A stretch of DNA of 64,000 nucleotides. It comes from Thalassobacterium maritimum (GTDB lineage: Bacteria > Verrucomicrobiota > Verrucomicrobiia > Opitutales > Coraliomargaritaceae). The stretch lies in contig NZ_JARXHW010000014.1 of the NCBI RefSeq assembly GCF_031127805.1, forward strand, positions 1 through 64,000, given 5' to 3'. This document shows positions 27,101 through 34,746 of the stretch, piece by piece. Below the pieces are notes generated by a model that was not told the DNA's origin, ran no database searches, and worked only from the letters and a program-made list of their open reading frames with translations. Positions within the stretch are counted from its first letter, which is position 1. Every line of letters begins with the position of its first letter. The translations under genes and the position numbers were made by a program.

Positions 27101-28255
27101 CCAATTAGCTTCATCGATTGCGGCACTCGTATAACCCGCATCAGCGGTGCCCATGGTGTCATTATTACTACGGATGAAATATTCGCCGTCGCTCGCGTTG
27201 GTCGTGTCGGTTTGGAAAAAACAACGCCATGCACTACGACTCCCGGATGGAGAGAACACATCAAACATCAAAGTATATTCATTCACACCCGTGCCGCCGC
27301 CATTGGCTGCGATACCATGGGTCAAGTTCAGGCGATTCGCAGTTCCCGTGACAGTTGTTATGACGCCATCGAGACTCAATCCATTGGCATCAGCCAGCGC
27401 ACTCGTCTGCGAAGGCGTGCTGCCTTCAACCTCAAGTGTAACACCATCGTTCGCAAGCGTCGCTGCAGTAATATTCGCTGCATCATCAAAATCCCAAAGA
27501 CCCACAGGTTCCACAACAAATCCCGAAAGACCGGCGTCGGCGCTTCCCATGTCAGCGATTTCGTGATCACTTAAGCGCTCATCATACAGCGCGATATTAC
27601 TGACGATCACCCGTGACTGTTCAGCAGTCGTATTATCCTGAAAGATTCCAAATGTGGATGCAATCGAAGCGCGGTCAAAATCGAGTGTGTTGTTACTATT
27701 GTTATCACCAATTTTGACACCATTCAAATAGACACTGCGGCCCACTCCGCCGTTATCGACCGCATAGACGAAGCGATACCATGTATTACTCAAAAATGTG
27801 CCACTACTACCGGTGTAATTAATTGCTGCGACACCAAGTTCCGTATTCCCCGTCTGCTTACGGATAAAATAATCACCATCTCCCCCACTATTAAATTCTA
27901 GTATTCCGGTGAAGTTACCATTGTCCGCACCACCGTCGGTAAAATCAGGCACCATCATATCAATCACGATGGTGAACTGATTGCTTCGAGTCGCGGCCTC
28001 ATCTCCATTCGCTCCGATAGGATTCGTCGCCGTCAAATAGGCAGTGCGCGCAACATCCGCGGCACCCGGCACATCCGCAGATGCAATCACAGTGCCGTTC
28101 AGAAGCAATGGGCTTCCGATACTGGCTGCGCCGAGATCGGATGGATCTTCAAATTCCCAGAGCCCCACAGGCTCCGCCGCAAAGATAGAGGCAGGCAACA
28201 GAGCTGCCAAGGCGAGTGATGAGTGTGCAAACGCACGACGAATAAATGATTTCAT
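21182..28255 (-). CDS. Giant secreted LamG/Ig-like/metallophosphoesterase/SUMF1 protein
   Basis: This is a 2357-residue protein from the ATG at 28253-28255; an in-frame TTG 15 nt upstream is less likely. A signal peptide ends near residue 27. Three LamG-like modules lie at about 28-245, 250-470 and 578-790, and Ig/cadherin-like units at about 473-575 and 795-985. Four InlB-like units of about 150 residues flank the metallophosphoesterase, one before (about 985-1138) and three after (about 1455-1915). The enzyme domain (about 1140-1450) shows LPDTQNY, HLGDIVNN, GNHDLS, TTHNYL and CGHNF. A calcium-loop-like DPDGNGLTAAQEF lies near 1950. Residues 2065-2357 form a SUMF1 domain without the catalytic Cys pair. 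It is probably a large extracellular phosphoesterase. Confidence 0.9.
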   Translation of the reverse strand: MKSFIRRAFAHSSLALAALLPASIFAAEPVGLWEFEDPSDLGAASIGSPLLLNGTVIASADVPGAADVARTAYLTATNPIGANGDEAATRSNQFTIVIDMMVPDFTDGGADNGNFTGILEFNSGGDGDYFIRKQTGNTELGVAAINYTGSSGTFLSNTWYRFVYAVDNGGVGRSVYLNGVKIGDNNSNNTLDFDRASIASTFGIFQDNTTAEQSRVIVSNIALYDERLSDHEIADMGSADAGLSGFVVEPVGLWDFDDAANITAATLANDGVTLEVEGSTPSQTSALADANGLSLDGVITTVTGTANRLNLTHGIAANGGGTGVNEYTLMFDVFSPSGSRSAWRCFFQTDTTNASDGEYFIRSNNDTMGTADAGYTSAAIDEANWQRVVIVADLPSFEVYIDGELFHTHSNQTVDGRYALDDVLLLFADNSSENASLNIGAFAIWDHPLSPASIAGIGAAGDAVLGALEYDPNEAPEITEGSSYRMSDAVLNGAAVEGTLHVSDPENDSIVWSVSIPAANGTVAIHQSDDSSVSFSYTPDAGFSGLDSFEIEAADAEASDAVTVSILVQDPANPAWPTPVGLWEFDFAVDPTVATIGNDLVEQGEAASVVAGAYSDDGAMDVGTQTNYLVTNPIGANGGGTLTNEYTMLWDVYVPSLGWKTFFQTTLANDDDGDLFFNTSGAIGTNEGFQGYSSNTVSAGAWYRVVLRVEAGETDGGSMWVNGVQWHTGTPKDGIDARYALGSEFILLGDNDGDDGNLHITNFALWDEALTDTQIASLGPVAGRITSTTKPTPNEAPVITEGESVSVSAQMNVAYPLIFNATDGNEDTLSWSIAEDAANGSAVVTIDGNSQATVTYTSGAYVGNDSFIVEVSDGAKTDQIVVTVNVSNTTPVITEGSEFALNTTKDSDAQAVVYHVTDANGNTLVWSVSTPAGNGTAAIDTQSDTEATISYTPDAGFSGIDSFVVSVSDGLATDTITVTVSVTDPLADPVLTILSSQGTSTPVAGAHSYTSGSEVTVSVVGETTSDTRSTPIGWTAIGSAPRTGNGATVTFDITRDTELTWLFLTEYLIDTEATTGGSVDVVDGWYGDTTPLTITATPAAGYYFSGWTGDTAGALIGGNTIVLPMDRAYGTITANFSVEEVFTVIALPDTQNYVNNDSRAEIYKSQTQWIVDNIVTENIKFVTHLGDIVNNQYSDDHWTRANAAMDLMNDQIPYGTSPGNHDLSDKYIEHYGPSASRWVNPADGQIYDWYRGSSPTGWSDYQVITVNGREWMYLHMDIDARDQDIAWAQAVLDAHPTTLTVLTTHNYLAESGGSGKSGSGTGERGRVPLLWVSGADRNTANEVFDTLVYPNNQIFMVICGHNFAIYNLEETNAAGNVVHEVLVDYQTLPNGGNGFLRIMEFQPSAGKVVHSTYSPYLGRDWSKDISSDSQGMAGLHDPDGSFFDMLVDFDGRFDQTLIVVSPQSTVTPAVGSHKIADGKPVVISAQDIVDGTTREHVVGWSLIGDRVNTSGSGAVATITMDGGATLTWDYDTQYQLTTQSVGDGLVSLSSGWQNAGASVSITAQPDTGASFVKWSGDISGATVNGETISFTMDRARGPVTAEFSSSNPTYTVEVASTVSTVSPLPGSYSYDEDSEVSFSATTQTVGDTRYVPTGYSYTLGDGEVVNGSGSSVDITLTDDLDFTWNWETQHYLNVATSGPGSISLPTPWIEEGASVSVSAMADTNAAFTAWTGDTSGLDINGSQFSIASMSEPVGPVTANFALDQYTLTVVSAYGSPVPAVGEHLYSHGAEVEASVEAVSQGKTRNIITGWSTTGANSASGDESSVNLELTGDTTLTWNWETQVLLEIDSGAEGKLKPMDAGKWYPINTTVNIESVPGPFFTFVEWRGDLGEADATQATLSLRLDQPRALVADFSPVLAANGTPHWWLDNQGLVSDGNFDAAESSDPDGNGLTAAQEFVAGLPVGGQLKVGMDIPSAASPTINITWDSQLGRRYTVKSAPDLNTTFTAIDDAVEGDGNLMEIPVAGPGAGNDQAFFTVEVEASPVATSADADAAISSPGTAQFNFARAMAHIPAGSFIMGEDSAGIADVRPEHTVHLDAFYMDKFEVSRGEWITVATWANANGYDLPTVLHVYDFVPSDDHPAVPITWYEAVKWCNARSEMEGLVPAYYADTNGENVYRSGEIDLTTAHVNWSGNGYRLPTEAQWEYAARGGLVGADYPWGYGDVISRGNSWQNLVSVNQQFDPYPITRPIGYFDGTQDVASGYVAEDMANAYGLYDMAANVHEWVWDWAEDYTALEDFEPKGPESTPTAPNRILRSGSWWNNSVDARVFHRYPFPPAGDDPYGVNGFRCVRPAHPSE

Positions 28256-28284
28256 GGTGAAAAGGCTCAAAGGCCATCGCGGTA

Positions 28285-28318
28285 AAATTGAAAAATCGGG
28301 CGACTGAAATAAGCCCGA
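28285..28318 (-). terminator. Candidate intrinsic terminator between LamG PEP-CTERM and giant exoprotein genes
   Basis: On the minus strand TCGGGC (28313-28318 read in reverse) pairs with GCCCGA (28296-28301) across an 11-nt loop. It is followed by TTTTTCAATTTT, a T-rich tail. It starts 17 nt after the PEP-CTERM stop and ends about 30 nt before the giant gene's ATG, so it may limit read-through rather than fully separate the genes. A TATAAT sequence lies at 28321-28326 on the same strand, without a good -35 box. Confidence 0.55.
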
Positions 28319-28335
28319 ATATTATATATAATTCC

Positions 28336-29112
28336 TTAAGAACGGCGGCGGATCATGCTAAACCCCAACGCAGCCAGTCCGATCAACATCGCATAAGCAG
28401 AAGGCTCTGGAACAATTGCGTCGGCACTGGCTCCACCAAAACCAGAAACTTCAACCTCGCTCAAAGTGTGATCCCAGAAAGCTAAATTGTTGAGTAATGC
28501 CTCACTAGTCTCAGCACCATTATCCACAAGTATGAGTAATGAGCTACCGACATTAAACCGATCCGCAGTGCTGGTCACCTGGTTCACCAAAGAACCATTT
28601 ATATAATACGACAATTGCGAGTCATCAAATGTAATGGTAATACGATTCCACTCTGAAGCAGCAACAGTTCCTGCATAATCACCACTGACTCCAATGCCAT
28701 TGGCACTATGAATAAAGGAATCACCATCACCCGCATTTCCAGTGTCCGTCTGAAAGAGTGAAGTATAGTTCCCCGCAAATCCTTGATCAAAATTGATATC
28801 CATCATCAAGGACCATGCGCTTGTCGGTGCGCTCGCATCATTTGTCATCACCAACCACTGCTCACCGCTACCACTTGTTACATTATAGCCGAGACGAGCG
28901 AGGTTTGCCACTGTCGCCGTTTCTCCACCGATCATTGCGGAATCATAAGATTCAACGATCGCACTGCCGGAATCTGAAACCGTAGTCAGCGCACTCCCGC
29001 CAAGAACGCGATTAGTCAAATCACCATCAAAAGCCCATGAGCCAACGAGTGAGGCCGATGCTACTTGCATTAGAATTACGGAGCCGAATGCACAAAGTGT
29101 GGTAGTTTTCAT
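28336..29112 (-). CDS. LamG-like domain protein with PEP-CTERM sorting tail
   Basis: This is a 258-residue protein from the ATG at 29110-29112 (MKTTTLCAFG); an earlier in-frame start 66 nt upstream would put an implausible leader before the signal peptide. The signal peptide ends near VASAS. One LamG-like domain fills residues 22-225 and resembles the modules of the giant protein next door (LFQTDTGNAGDGDSFI here, FFQTDTTNASDGEYFI there). The C terminus VPEPSAYAMLIGLAALGFSMIRRRS is a full PEP-CTERM signal: Pro-Glu-Pro, hydrophobic helix, basic end. It is probably sorted to the cell surface by an exosortase encoded elsewhere. It is the first gene of the cluster, 150 nt below a Pho-box-like site. 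Confidence 0.88.
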   Translation of the reverse strand: MKTTTLCAFGSVILMQVASASLVGSWAFDGDLTNRVLGGSALTTVSDSGSAIVESYDSAMIGGETATVANLARLGYNVTSGSGEQWLVMTNDASAPTSAWSLMMDINFDQGFAGNYTSLFQTDTGNAGDGDSFIHSANGIGVSGDYAGTVAASEWNRITITFDDSQLSYYINGSLVNQVTSTADRFNVGSSLLILVDNGAETSEALLNNLAFWDHTLSEVEVSGFGGASADAIVPEPSAYAMLIGLAALGFSMIRRRS

Positions 29113-29265
29113 ATTAAGTTGCCTTATGAAGGAAGTTATAGCCGTGTTGAAACGCACCATCCCGGCAGAGGGAGGCACATGAAGGAGCCGAGGTATTTCA
29201 GCAAAAGATAGCCCCGCAATAGCAAAAATCCTTCGTCACACAGCTTTCACATGACGCCAATATTA

Positions 29266-29283
29266 CTGACACTGTTATGACAC
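29266..29283 (-). promoter_or_regulatory. Pho-box-like site upstream of the LamG/phosphoesterase cluster
   Basis: On the minus strand the sequence is GTGTCAT-AACA-GTGTCAG, two 7-nt half-sites 11 nt apart. The PhoB consensus is CTGTCAT-N4-CTGTCAT, so 11 of 14 half-site bases agree, including both TGTCA cores. It lies in a 295-nt non-coding gap between the ATPase gene's 3' end and the LamG PEP-CTERM gene, about 150 nt before that gene's ATG. A clear -10 box was not found. The gap holds no other recognisable feature. Confidence 0.55.
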
Positions 29284-29407
29284 AAAACTCCTCTCAAAAA
29301 GATTTAGACGAACAAACTTCGTCCAATAATTGAGTTAAGTAAGTTGAGAATACTCTCTCTTCACGCGCTTTATTAATCTTTAAGATTCATGTCTCCGTGT
29401 CCGAAGA

Positions 29408-29459
29408 ACTTTACTGCGCAGACTCATCATTGTGATTCACGCTAATGCGACTGAGCAAA
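29408..29459 (+). repeat. Right copy of diverged direct repeat (3' end of ATPase gene)
   Basis: Blocks ACTTTACTGCGC (29408-29419), TTGTGATTCACG (29430-29441) and CGACTGAGCAAA (29448-29459) match the left copy at 19242-19292. Here the sequence encodes the last residues of the AAA ATPase (SRISVNHNDESAQ) and its stop. The two copies bracket the whole LamG-phosphoesterase-parvulin-HupE cluster. Confidence 0.85.
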
Positions 29460-32400
29460 GAGTCGATCGATGTGATCAGCGTATTTAAAACCGTGAGCGA
29501 CGACTTATCCAGACTGAAGGCAACTTCTTGTAGATGGGCTTGAGATGAAGAGAGTTCAGCAGACTCGGCCTCATCATTTGTTCGACGCTGGGTGACTGCT
29601 TGCTGAATCGCTTGGCTCAACTCAAAGGTCTGACCGTTCGACTGCTGCAATTGCGCAGCAATTGCCTGCAATGCCTCCAGTAAACGCGGCATATCCTCAG
29701 CACTCAGCTTCGCTAAATCTGTTTGATGCGCACTGGCGCGATCGAGCGAAAGGGCCCCCTGATCTTGTACCACATTCACCAGCTCACGTATCGCACCACC
29801 AATGCCATTTTCAGCATCGCTTCGGCCAGCAGCCAAGGCTTGTCCAATCCCATCCAGCCCTTCCTTGAAGTCGGACAATTGAGCCACCACTCGATTGATG
29901 GGATCGCCCTCGCTGCCACCGAGCAATTTCTTTCGGTTGAAACGTTTCTTAATTTCATCCCAGCGTGCCTGTTCTGCCTCGCTGAGTTTGCCTTCAATCT
30001 CTTTGAACTTAAGCAAATTGGCCTCGGCCCCATCGGTGAGTGTCTGCGCCTCGCCGGTGTAGTGGTCGACAATGAGTTGCTCGACTTCTGCATCTGTCAT
30101 GATGGGCAAGAGCTTCTCCGCGATCCGATTCATATTACGATACGAGCCTTGCAGTTTAAAGGAGGGCTCGGTGCGATAATCGTCGGCCTGCGCAGCGGAG
30201 CGCACATACTCTAGATTGACCCGCAAGATAGTGTCGCGCACGCGCATCATCATCTTCATCACAGCGACCATGTCGTTGATCTCCTCCATCGAGTAGGAAG
30301 AAACGAAGCTTACGCCTTCACGCTGATCGGTCTCCGCAATTTGCATCACGGCATACACATCCTTGCGATCCTTGCCAGCAAGTATGCCCAAGGTGCGATT
30401 CGAGGTTAATGAATTCTCAATATAAGAGGCCTCAAAATATTGGCTGTTCTCACCGATAATATCGCCGAGATTGTAGGTGTCGGCACGATTCGCCAACATG
30501 TCGGGAATCTGAAATTTGCCCCCGGCCTCGGTATAAGGATTGCCCGCCATGACCACCGCCACTTTGCGTCCACGAAAGTCATAGGTGCGCGACTTCCCCT
30601 TATACACGCCCTCAATACGGCGGGTGCCATCACAGAGGGAAATAAACTTTTGCAAGAGCTCGGGGTTGGTGTGCTGAATATCATCTAGATAGATCAACAC
30701 ATTATCCCCCATCTCGAAGGCTAAGTTAATTTTTTCCACTTCCTGGCGAGCTGCCAAGTTGGGGCATTGTGAGGGATCGAGCGAAGTGACGTCGTGCCCG
30801 AGCGAGGGACCATTGACTTTGACAAAGGTGATCCCCAGGCGATTGGCGACATACTCCATCAAGGTTGTTTTACCATAGCCCGGCGGCGAGATCAGCAACA
30901 GCAAGCCCATGCGGTCGGTGCGTGTATCCTCACCGGCACTACCGATTTGCTTGGCAAAGTTCTCACCGATCAAGGGAAGGTAGACTTCATCCAGCAAGCG
31001 ATTGCGCACGAAGGCGCTCAGGACTTGCGGCTTAAACTCGTTGAGGCGCAGCTCGGCCTCTTGTTGTTCTAGCAGTTCCTTCTTGCGAGACTCGTAGCGA
31101 AAATAAAGAGCTTGATCCTGAGCTTCGAACTTTCGCATGCGTTGCATAAACTCGAGGTAATTAAAGTGATACCCCCCCCCATCGGCGATGATGCGGTGGT
31201 CACCCTTGAGGCCAGCAACGGTATGCTTGATCGGCACGTTGAGAATCTTACGACGCTCGAGACCACCGCGCAGTAAATGTGCAGCTGCCTCGGGCAGGAA
31301 TACCCGCAAGTCCGCATCTAGCTGATGTGTGACAGCGTAGCCCTCCAACCAATCATGAATCACACGATACTCGCTCAGCACATCGCCGCTGACTTGCTGC
31401 ACCGCACCTTGATAGGCCTCCTCAAAGCGTTTAGTGGAAAGCTCTCGCTTAAAACGATCGATCAAATCGGCAGCCTCTTTGGTGCAATAAAGATCGGCAT
31501 CCTGAACGATTTCATAAAACAGATACTCCGCAGCAGTGGCGTACTCGATCGATTCAAAAAATGCACTCTCCTGAGCAAAGCGAGCAATGGCTTCACTGAG
31601 CTCATCGATGTAATTTTTCTGCGTATGATGATTCGGAAAGAGGCGCAGCATCTGGCCGAAAGCATCGATCCGCTCGCGTAGATGGTTAGTCAAGCTCTGC
31701 CCAGCTTGGCTGTGCCAAAAAACTAAGGCGCAAGCGCGGACGCCAGGGCTGTAGCGCAGTAAACCAATATTAGAATGTGTTTGCGCCAGCTGATTGAGAA
31801 TCGCGCAGGCATCAAAGTCGTGCACACCCTTAGTATAGGACTCTTGATAACGGGGCGCCATAAAATCGCGCACCGATTCCAGACGCGCCTCCTCACTGAG
31901 TTGTAAATAGTCCTCGGCCCCCTGCGCCTCCAAATATTTGTAGGCCAAATACTCGGCACGATACACTTGATCGTTCTCCGAGCAGCCATGCATCTGCCAC
32001 GCTGGCTGAGTCTCCAGCAATTCGGAGTCCTGCATTTTCTCGTAAAACTGAGTGCCCGAGAGATGGGTATACAGCGCCCCCTCACGCAAGACTGATGTCA
32101 ATTCGAGTGTCTGCGTATTCACAGTAAAGGCGTGACGCCCAAACTTAATGAGGTTTTCCCCATCAACGAAGAGCTCTTGTTTATCTTTGAGCTGCCGCAC
32201 GGCATCGCCCTGAATGGTTTTAAGCCGCGTCAGCAACTCGTCGCCCTTCATGCCCTCTCCTAATGCTTTGAGCTCTTCGACGAGGTCGCGCACCTTGTCG
32301 ACCATGAGGTCGGAGGCAAAATACCCGTTGATATCGTTGATCTCTTTGAGTGCCTTGGCGCGATTATCGATGCCTTTTAAAATGCGCTCTGCAGATTGTA

Positions 32401-34702
32401 CCAGCTTGCTCACGCGGCGATTGCGCGCCTCCTGCAAACTCGCCTTCTTGGACTCGAAGGTATTGTAAAGTTCCGCCCGCTTGTCGGCCAAGAGCTCGAT
32501 AAATTCATCAAACTCCGCGTATTTGCCCTCCAGTTCTTCCAGCTGCACGACCGCCTTAGTCAAGAACTCATCACAGCGCTCGGGCTCATCGGCGATGTCC
32601 AGATAGTTGGCGACTGATTGCTCCAGTAACTTGATCTGCGCTTGAAATTGCGCCGAGCCCTCCTTGCGCATCAGCTCCTGGCGCGAGCGTTTCACCTCGG
32701 CCTTGAGGCGATTGAGCTCGGTAAAAATATCAGAAATGGTGTCGATGATGCGCGTGGTCTCGGTGGCATCTTCGATCTTAAGGTTCGAAACCATTTCGAT
32801 CAGCATTTCGAGTTGCGCGCCGGTGCCGTCGAGCTCGCCCAGCAGATCCTTCGCCATGGCGGCGGTTTTGATCTCCGGCATCGCGCTCTCCACCTCCTGT
32901 AATTGCTGGTGGTAAGGCGCGAGCGCCTGTGGCTGCAGCAGGAACTCAACGGTCGCTTGCGCAAGCGAATCCATTTGAGTCGCGACGCCCTCTTCCAGCT
33001 CATCACACAGTGCGATATCGACGTATTTTAGATCCCGTAGGCCAATCACTTCGCCCCGCAATCGACGCAGATGAGCCAAATAATCGACAAAGACGCGCAC
33101 ATCTTCCGGCTGCGCGCCCGCAAGCTCGGTAAAAAGTTTACGCGCCTGTGTTTGCACCAGCTGAGTCTGCTTCAAGGTCGACTTGCGAATGCGCTGCACT
33201 TTCTCAAATTCTGCAATGGCGGCTTGGCCGGTATCACGAATCTGAGACAGTGTATCTTTGAGATTAAACGCATCCTCAGAGCCGAGCCAGAAGTAGCTAT
33301 CAATGGTGGCCACACAGGTCTTCACCAGATCTAGGTAGAGCCCCTCGTAGGCATCCTCGCGCTGCAACAAATTATAGATGCTGTGACATTCTGCGATGCA
33401 GCGCACAATGCTGGCGTTACCGATCTTAAATAAATAATTATCGCTACTCGCTTCGACAGTCAGCTCTTCCGTCGCATACGGAGTCTGCCAGATTTGCAAG
33501 GTGTGGTGCTTTTGCGGCTCCTCATGTGCTTTAAAATAAATCAGCGAGCCATCCTCAAATGTACTGTAGCCGTGTGCTTCGATCGGACTCTCTACTTTTT
33601 GAGCAATGAGATTATAGGAGAGCAATTGATACAGGCCCTCACTTTGCTGATAAAACACATAGAGAAAATCCTCTCCATTAGGTGCTTTCAACACGCGCTC
33701 AAAGGTCATCTCGCCGGTGGCATGACTGAAGCGCTTAAAATCGCCATTGTGGAGGTAATACCCGTCCGCAAAAATCACCCCGTGATCTTCGGGCAACATC
33801 ACACAGGAGTGTGCCACCGAATCCACGCGCTTCACTTCTTTCACCTTTTCGTTATAAATGAAATAGCGCGTCTGCTTCTCCTGGTAGGGCGTAATGCGAA
33901 GAAAAATCAGGCTGCCCACACATGCATAGTGAATGTCAGCATCGTCCAGCGTTTGATCAGGATTCTCAACAGGCTCGGAATAAATCCCCTCCCCACTGTC
34001 GGTATTGTCTTCAACCTTAATCGTTAGATCGCCTCCGATGGTTTCGACAAACAAGCGATCATCGATCGAGACGTGCGGAAAGCTGCCCGTACGGTGCAGG
34101 TCGCGATGCGCCCGTGTCCATTTAAACGAGTGTTGATCGGGAAACACATACTCGTGCTCGAAGCGATTACCGAGGTAGCTTAAAGTATCGTCCTGTATCA
34201 GCCATTTGAATACCTTAACATCACGCAGATCGTCACTAATCTGAAACACCATCAAAAGGTGTGGGCCGACGATCATAAACTTCGCAAAGAAAGTATTTTT
34301 ATAATATTTATAAAGGTACTGAAAGTCCGCCTCAAACTCACTGGACTCGAGTGCCACCAGCGGCTCCTCATGAAAAGAGTGATCCGAGGCATCGTAGCGA
34401 AACTTGGCAAAAACATCCGTCACCTCCACCTGCGACTTCAGGCCCATGTGCACATTGTAGCCGAAAATAAAACGCCCTCCCGGCAATGCAATCATACCGC
34501 GCGGGATGCAATTGTTCCCCGTCTGTATTCGATCGGTCGCCAGCAAGTGAGTGTCCACCGCACCGAACACGGATTTACGCTCCGCATCAAGCTGCTGCAC
34601 GCGCTCCAAGAGCGCACTGCTTTGAGTCGTCAGGCGATTACGAATCACCTCATAAGCGCCCCCTTCGAGTTTTTGCTCTGTCGCTGGATTCTGACTAGCC
34701 AT
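29411..34702 (-). CDS. Giant AAA ATPase with DUF3686-type N terminus ('DNA repair ATPase')
   Basis: This is a 1763-residue protein. The N-terminal 480 residues have a repeated beta pattern and match my memory of the DUF3686 family; residues about 490-900 are long coiled coil. The AAA module lies at about 1260-1480, with Walker A SPPGYGKTTLMEY (about 1275), Walker B NVLIYLDDIQHTNPELLQ (about 1335) and sensor VAVVMAGNPYTEAGGKFQIP. A helical tail follows. Databases often label such proteins as DNA repair ATPases, but the co-location with yqiJ/yqiK points to a membrane role. It is the third gene of the operon, 97 nt after yqiK. Its last 50 nt are duplicated 10 kb to the left. Confidence 0.85.
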   Translation of the reverse strand: MASQNPATEQKLEGGAYEVIRNRLTTQSSALLERVQQLDAERKSVFGAVDTHLLATDRIQTGNNCIPRGMIALPGGRFIFGYNVHMGLKSQVEVTDVFAKFRYDASDHSFHEEPLVALESSEFEADFQYLYKYYKNTFFAKFMIVGPHLLMVFQISDDLRDVKVFKWLIQDDTLSYLGNRFEHEYVFPDQHSFKWTRAHRDLHRTGSFPHVSIDDRLFVETIGGDLTIKVEDNTDSGEGIYSEPVENPDQTLDDADIHYACVGSLIFLRITPYQEKQTRYFIYNEKVKEVKRVDSVAHSCVMLPEDHGVIFADGYYLHNGDFKRFSHATGEMTFERVLKAPNGEDFLYVFYQQSEGLYQLLSYNLIAQKVESPIEAHGYSTFEDGSLIYFKAHEEPQKHHTLQIWQTPYATEELTVEASSDNYLFKIGNASIVRCIAECHSIYNLLQREDAYEGLYLDLVKTCVATIDSYFWLGSEDAFNLKDTLSQIRDTGQAAIAEFEKVQRIRKSTLKQTQLVQTQARKLFTELAGAQPEDVRVFVDYLAHLRRLRGEVIGLRDLKYVDIALCDELEEGVATQMDSLAQATVEFLLQPQALAPYHQQLQEVESAMPEIKTAAMAKDLLGELDGTGAQLEMLIEMVSNLKIEDATETTRIIDTISDIFTELNRLKAEVKRSRQELMRKEGSAQFQAQIKLLEQSVANYLDIADEPERCDEFLTKAVVQLEELEGKYAEFDEFIELLADKRAELYNTFESKKASLQEARNRRVSKLVQSAERILKGIDNRAKALKEINDINGYFASDLMVDKVRDLVEELKALGEGMKGDELLTRLKTIQGDAVRQLKDKQELFVDGENLIKFGRHAFTVNTQTLELTSVLREGALYTHLSGTQFYEKMQDSELLETQPAWQMHGCSENDQVYRAEYLAYKYLEAQGAEDYLQLSEEARLESVRDFMAPRYQESYTKGVHDFDACAILNQLAQTHSNIGLLRYSPGVRACALVFWHSQAGQSLTNHLRERIDAFGQMLRLFPNHHTQKNYIDELSEAIARFAQESAFFESIEYATAAEYLFYEIVQDADLYCTKEAADLIDRFKRELSTKRFEEAYQGAVQQVSGDVLSEYRVIHDWLEGYAVTHQLDADLRVFLPEAAAHLLRGGLERRKILNVPIKHTVAGLKGDHRIIADGGGYHFNYLEFMQRMRKFEAQDQALYFRYESRKKELLEQQEAELRLNEFKPQVLSAFVRNRLLDEVYLPLIGENFAKQIGSAGEDTRTDRMGLLLLISPPGYGKTTLMEYVANRLGITFVKVNGPSLGHDVTSLDPSQCPNLAARQEVEKINLAFEMGDNVLIYLDDIQHTNPELLQKFISLCDGTRRIEGVYKGKSRTYDFRGRKVAVVMAGNPYTEAGGKFQIPDMLANRADTYNLGDIIGENSQYFEASYIENSLTSNRTLGILAGKDRKDVYAVMQIAETDQREGVSFVSSYSMEEINDMVAVMKMMMRVRDTILRVNLEYVRSAAQADDYRTEPSFKLQGSYRNMNRIAEKLLPIMTDAEVEQLIVDHYTGEAQTLTDGAEANLLKFKEIEGKLSEAEQARWDEIKKRFNRKKLLGGSEGDPINRVVAQLSDFKEGLDGIGQALAAGRSDAENGIGGAIRELVNVVQDQGALSLDRASAHQTDLAKLSAEDMPRLLEALQAIAAQLQQSNGQTFELSQAIQQAVTQRRTNDEAESAELSSSQAHLQEVAFSLDKSSLTVLNTLITSIDSLLSRISVNHNDESAQ

Positions 34703-34746
34703 ACTGGATCAATTGCCTGCTGTTTATATAAAGTCGCCGCAGAAGA

